A stretch of 64,000 nucleotides of DNA from Dyadobacter sp. CY261 (lineage in GTDB: Bacteria > Bacteroidota > Bacteroidia > Cytophagales > Spirosomataceae), in contig NZ_JAKCPW010000001.1 in NCBI RefSeq assembly GCF_021440085.1, forward strand, positions 1,426,001 to 1,490,000. Reading direction: 5' to 3'. Each line of letters begins with the position of its first letter. The first letter of the stretch is position 1. Under the pieces are notes generated by a model. The model was given only the letters and a program-made list of their open reading frames with translations, was not told where the DNA came from and searched no databases. The position numbers and the translations under genes are program-made. This document shows positions 63,749 through 64,000 of the stretch, piece after piece.

Positions 63749-64000
63749 CTATCCCGAATGCGACCGCAATAATTGCCGGTAACTATTGAGCACTGCCGAC
63801 TTGGAAATAAATCCGACAAACTCTCCATCGACCTTCACGACCGGTAAATTCCAGGCCCCTGTTTCATCAAATTTCTTGACAACGGTGTACACATTATCGA
63901 ACTCATTGATGACAGTGGCGGGCGGTTTCGCGAGGTGAGAAATGCCGAGAAGATCGTAACCCGCATCGCTAAAAAGCAACGGCCGGATGTCGTCCATGGA
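63749..64000 (-). CDS. ClC-type chloride channel, C-terminal CBS-domain fragment
   Basis: The last 83 codons of a minus-strand gene that continues past the right edge. The translation begins SMDDIRPLLFSDAGYDLLGI, then AKPPATVINEFDNVYTVVKK and TGAWNLPVVKVDGEFVGFIS plus KSAVLNSYRQLL. The run GAWNLPVV...GFISKS...YRQLL is the C-terminal CBS end of Bacteroidota ClC chloride channels/antiporters. The membrane part is outside the window. The stop at 63749-63751 is followed by the palindromic repeat block. Confidence 0.8.
   Translation of the reverse strand, partial: SMDDIRPLLFSDAGYDLLGISHLAKPPATVINEFDNVYTVVKKFDETGAWNLPVVKVDGEFVGFISKSAVLNSYRQLLRSHSG

Overview
The window looks like a chromosome segment of a Bacteroidota member of the order Cytophagales. 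A Dyadobacter-like (Spirosomataceae) genome is my best guess, inferred from gene content and not tested by any search. The main signs are two SusC/SusD pairs, an ECF sigma/FecR (DUF4974) pair, orphan FtsX/MacB permeases, TAnnTTTG-type -7 boxes, near absence of Shine-Dalgarno sites (one clear exception), moderate-GC genes separated by very AT-rich spacers, and low-complexity tandem repeats between genes. I see no rRNA, tRNA, CRISPR array, transposase or prophage. Nearly all the DNA is coding, and both edge genes are cut: an RsmB-like methyltransferase at the left and a CBS-domain ClC channel at the right.

Layout. 0-9.5 kb is housekeeping: a soluble GAF histidine kinase, a DUF2147 protein, a luciferase-like monooxygenase, a WYL regulator, DinB, an FMN reductase, MetY and a lipoprotein oligopeptidase B. 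9.9-12.8 kb is polA. 13-33.3 kb is a carbohydrate-type locus. It has a SusD/SusC pair on the minus strand, a standalone LuxR-type protein, a secreted orphan, a secreted DUF1080-like/PA14-like protein, a beta-propeller fused to a type-1 copper cupredoxin, an ECF sigma with its FecR anti-sigma, a second STN-type SusC with SusD, an exported RraA-like protein and a Tat-exported enolase-superfamily enzyme. No classical glycoside hydrolase is present, so the chemistry looks oxidative or eliminative rather than hydrolytic.

33.4-42.5 kb joins a CPA2 cation/proton antiporter to a probable cAMP module. A four-gene operon (histidine kinase, response regulator, response-regulator/class III adenylate cyclase, HD phosphohydrolase) runs tail to tail into a 1090-residue protein. 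That protein combines an ATP/ADP-translocase-like membrane domain, HEAT repeats and a canonical cAMP-binding domain. This is the best candidate for an undescribed system here. 42.7-48.4 kb is a heavy-metal RND efflux operon carrying a PII-like DUF190 gene, followed by DUF5618.

49-64 kb holds a secreted orphan, an AraC/SDR/epimerase group, a zinc-ribbon methyltransferase, a Crp/Fnr regulator next to a membrane protein gene with an FNR-like box, and an orphan FtsX permease. It then has an unknown 372-residue protein with a PA2169-type four-helix protein, an ECF sigma/HEAT anti-sigma/twin DUF4097 operon, a MarR regulator with a clear palindromic operator, and a complex palindromic repeat block before the ClC gene.

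The spacers carry several repeat families: 7-bp tandem arrays at two loci, 8-bp CANTCATT arrays at two loci, a REP-like inverted repeat with polypurine flanks after polA, and palindromes inside the polA linker. All functions are read from motifs and context alone.
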